DNA from: Paenalkalicoccus suaedae
Lineage (GTDB): Bacteria; Bacillota; Bacilli; Bacillales; Salisediminibacteriaceae
NCBI RefSeq assembly: GCF_006965545.2
Contig: NZ_CP041372.2
Location: forward strand, 992,001 to 1,056,000
Reading direction: 5' to 3'
DNA length: 64,000 nucleotides
The position numbers were made by a program, and so were the translations under genes. Below the pieces are notes generated by a model, which saw only the letters and a list, made by a program, of their open reading frames with translations, searched no databases and was not told the DNA's origin. Below are positions 62,992 through 64,000 of the stretch, one piece after another. Numbering within the stretch: position 1 is the first letter of the stretch; every line of letters begins with the position of its first letter.

Positions 62992-64000
62992 ATGAAAACA
63001 GTTTGGTCCTTTTTATCTACATACAGAGTGGCTGTGTACATTGCCCTCAGCTTAACCCTATTAGAGCTTAGTGTGGAGCTTATTCAACCGCTCCTCATAT
63101 CACGAATAATTGACGAAGGAATTTTGCAAGAAGATTTGAGCGTCGTACTCGTATGGGGAGGAGTCATGGTACTGCTCTCACTCATTGCGTTTGCAGCCGG
63201 AATTACGAATTCCTTTTATGCGGCCCACGCGAGTCAGCATGCAGGCTACGATATGCGAGTCGCACTGTACAAAAAAATACAGCAGTTCTCCTTTGCAAAC
63301 TTTCAGCAGTTCCCAACTTCCTCTCTATTAACGAGAGCGACAAACGATGTTACACAACTACAAAATACAATATTTATGAGTTTACGCATCATGCTGCGCG
63401 CACCATTACTCGTACTTGGTTCCGTGATTTTAGCCCTTTTTGTGAACTGGCAGCTGGCTTTAATTCTCGTCGTCACAATACCGCTACTACTCGTGATTTT
63501 ACTTTATATTATGAAAAAAGCGGGACGCCTCTTTAAGGCTGTGCAGGCTCGTGTCGATCGAGTCAATAACGTCGTTCAAGAGAATTTAACAGCGATTCGA
63601 TTAATTAAATCATTTACGAGAAGAGACTACGAATCGACTCGTTTCCATGGGGCATCAGAAGAGTTGCAAAATAAAACCATTACGACGCTTCGAATAGTAG
63701 AAGCAACAATGCCAATCATTCTGCTCATCATGAACGTTAGTATTATGGCCGTTTTATGGTTTGATACAACAGGTGTGCAGACTGGAGGAGCATCTGTCGG
63801 GGAAGTGGTCGCGATTGTAAACTACGTGACTCGTATGACGGGGGCATTATCTATTTTCTCTATGATCATTATTATCTTTTCACGAGCAAAAGCCTCTGCA
63901 GATCGAATCGGAGATGTGCTTGAAGCCGAAGAGTACATGGAAGATGGGGAGACGAGCATGAAGCTCCAAGGGGAGATTGCCTTTAACGACGTGTCCTTCC
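62992..64000 (+). CDS. ABC exporter half-transporter, 3' end outside window
   Basis: 336 codons visible from ATG 62992. The type I exporter transmembrane domain is nearly complete: six membrane segments, RATNDVTQLQ and the coupling-helix region SFTRRDYESTRF. The nucleotide-binding domain begins at the window edge (LQGEIAFNDVSF), so Walker motifs are not visible. Members of this kind act as multidrug or lipid exporters, often as heterodimers with a second gene just downstream. Confidence 0.88.
   Translation, partial: MKTVWSFLSTYRVAVYIALSLTLLELSVELIQPLLISRIIDEGILQEDLSVVLVWGGVMVLLSLIAFAAGITNSFYAAHASQHAGYDMRVALYKKIQQFSFANFQQFPTSSLLTRATNDVTQLQNTIFMSLRIMLRAPLLVLGSVILALFVNWQLALILVVTIPLLLVILLYIMKKAGRLFKAVQARVDRVNNVVQENLTAIRLIKSFTRRDYESTRFHGASEELQNKTITTLRIVEATMPIILLIMNVSIMAVLWFDTTGVQTGGASVGEVVAIVNYVTRMTGALSIFSMIIIIFSRAKASADRIGDVLEAEEYMEDGETSMKLQGEIAFNDVSF

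Noticed and set aside
1-64000. tRNA, rRNA or known riboswitches
   Set aside because: I saw no cloverleaf-type or conserved riboswitch core sequence in any gap; a covariance-model search would settle it.

Overview
The window is a stretch of chromosome from a low-to-moderate GC Gram-positive of the Bacillaceae. The signs are strong AGGAGG-type ribosome binding sites, GTG/TTG starts, SLH-anchored and NlpC/YkuD wall proteins, a HemAT-type sensor, YwbE, and sites resembling 0A and WalR boxes. An alkaliphilic Bacillus-like genus is plausible but not proven. I see no rRNA, tRNA, CRISPR or prophage.

Layout. 1-14 kb is an accessory region. It holds a truncated aldo/keto reductase, two copies of a paiB-vanZ pair (the first vanZ killed by two in-frame stops), an S-layer-anchored PAP2 phosphatase, and two insertion sequences (ISL3 and IS4 families) whose transposases are each broken by a frameshift. 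14-24 kb carries small membrane proteins, an iron alcohol dehydrogenase, a GAF-PAS-GGDEF-EAL protein overlapping a ThDP enzyme gene, and a carboxymuconolactone decarboxylase-like gene. 24-33 kb has a cupin, a phosphotransferase-fold protein, a divergent HTH-TPR regulator/MFS exporter pair, a CoA-disulfide reductase-rhodanese fusion and a methyltransferase. 33-36 kb has arsD-arsA behind an ArsR-like operator. 37-42 kb is a sucrose PTS / GH32 / LacI-type operon with two operators. 42-50 kb holds cell-wall and secreted proteins (NlpC/P60, subtilase, L,D-transpeptidase), an exonuclease and a rhodanese behind a CstR-like operator. 50-64 kb has a DMT-Crp-DMT cluster, acetyltransferases, YwbE, HemAT, a PAS-GGDEF protein, a GH13 alpha-glucosidase and the start of an ABC exporter.

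The most unusual feature lies between the genes. At least eight intergenic gaps contain arrays of a short word repeated about every 20-21 bp (two helical turns) with variable sequence between the words. Each locus uses its own word: GAYGCAAAC at 16.9, 18.3 and 43.0 kb; GCAAAC at 24.3 kb; GCGYRA at 32.8 kb; CATAA at 37.1 and 59.8 kb; TTATCC at 37.5 kb, and the same word inverted at 48.2 kb. Most begin a few tens of bases beyond an intrinsic terminator, and none lies between divergent promoters. Spacings of 19 or 20 bp interrupt the 21s and keep the mean near 20.6-20.9 bp, which fits helical phasing better than coding. I could not check whether this has been described before.
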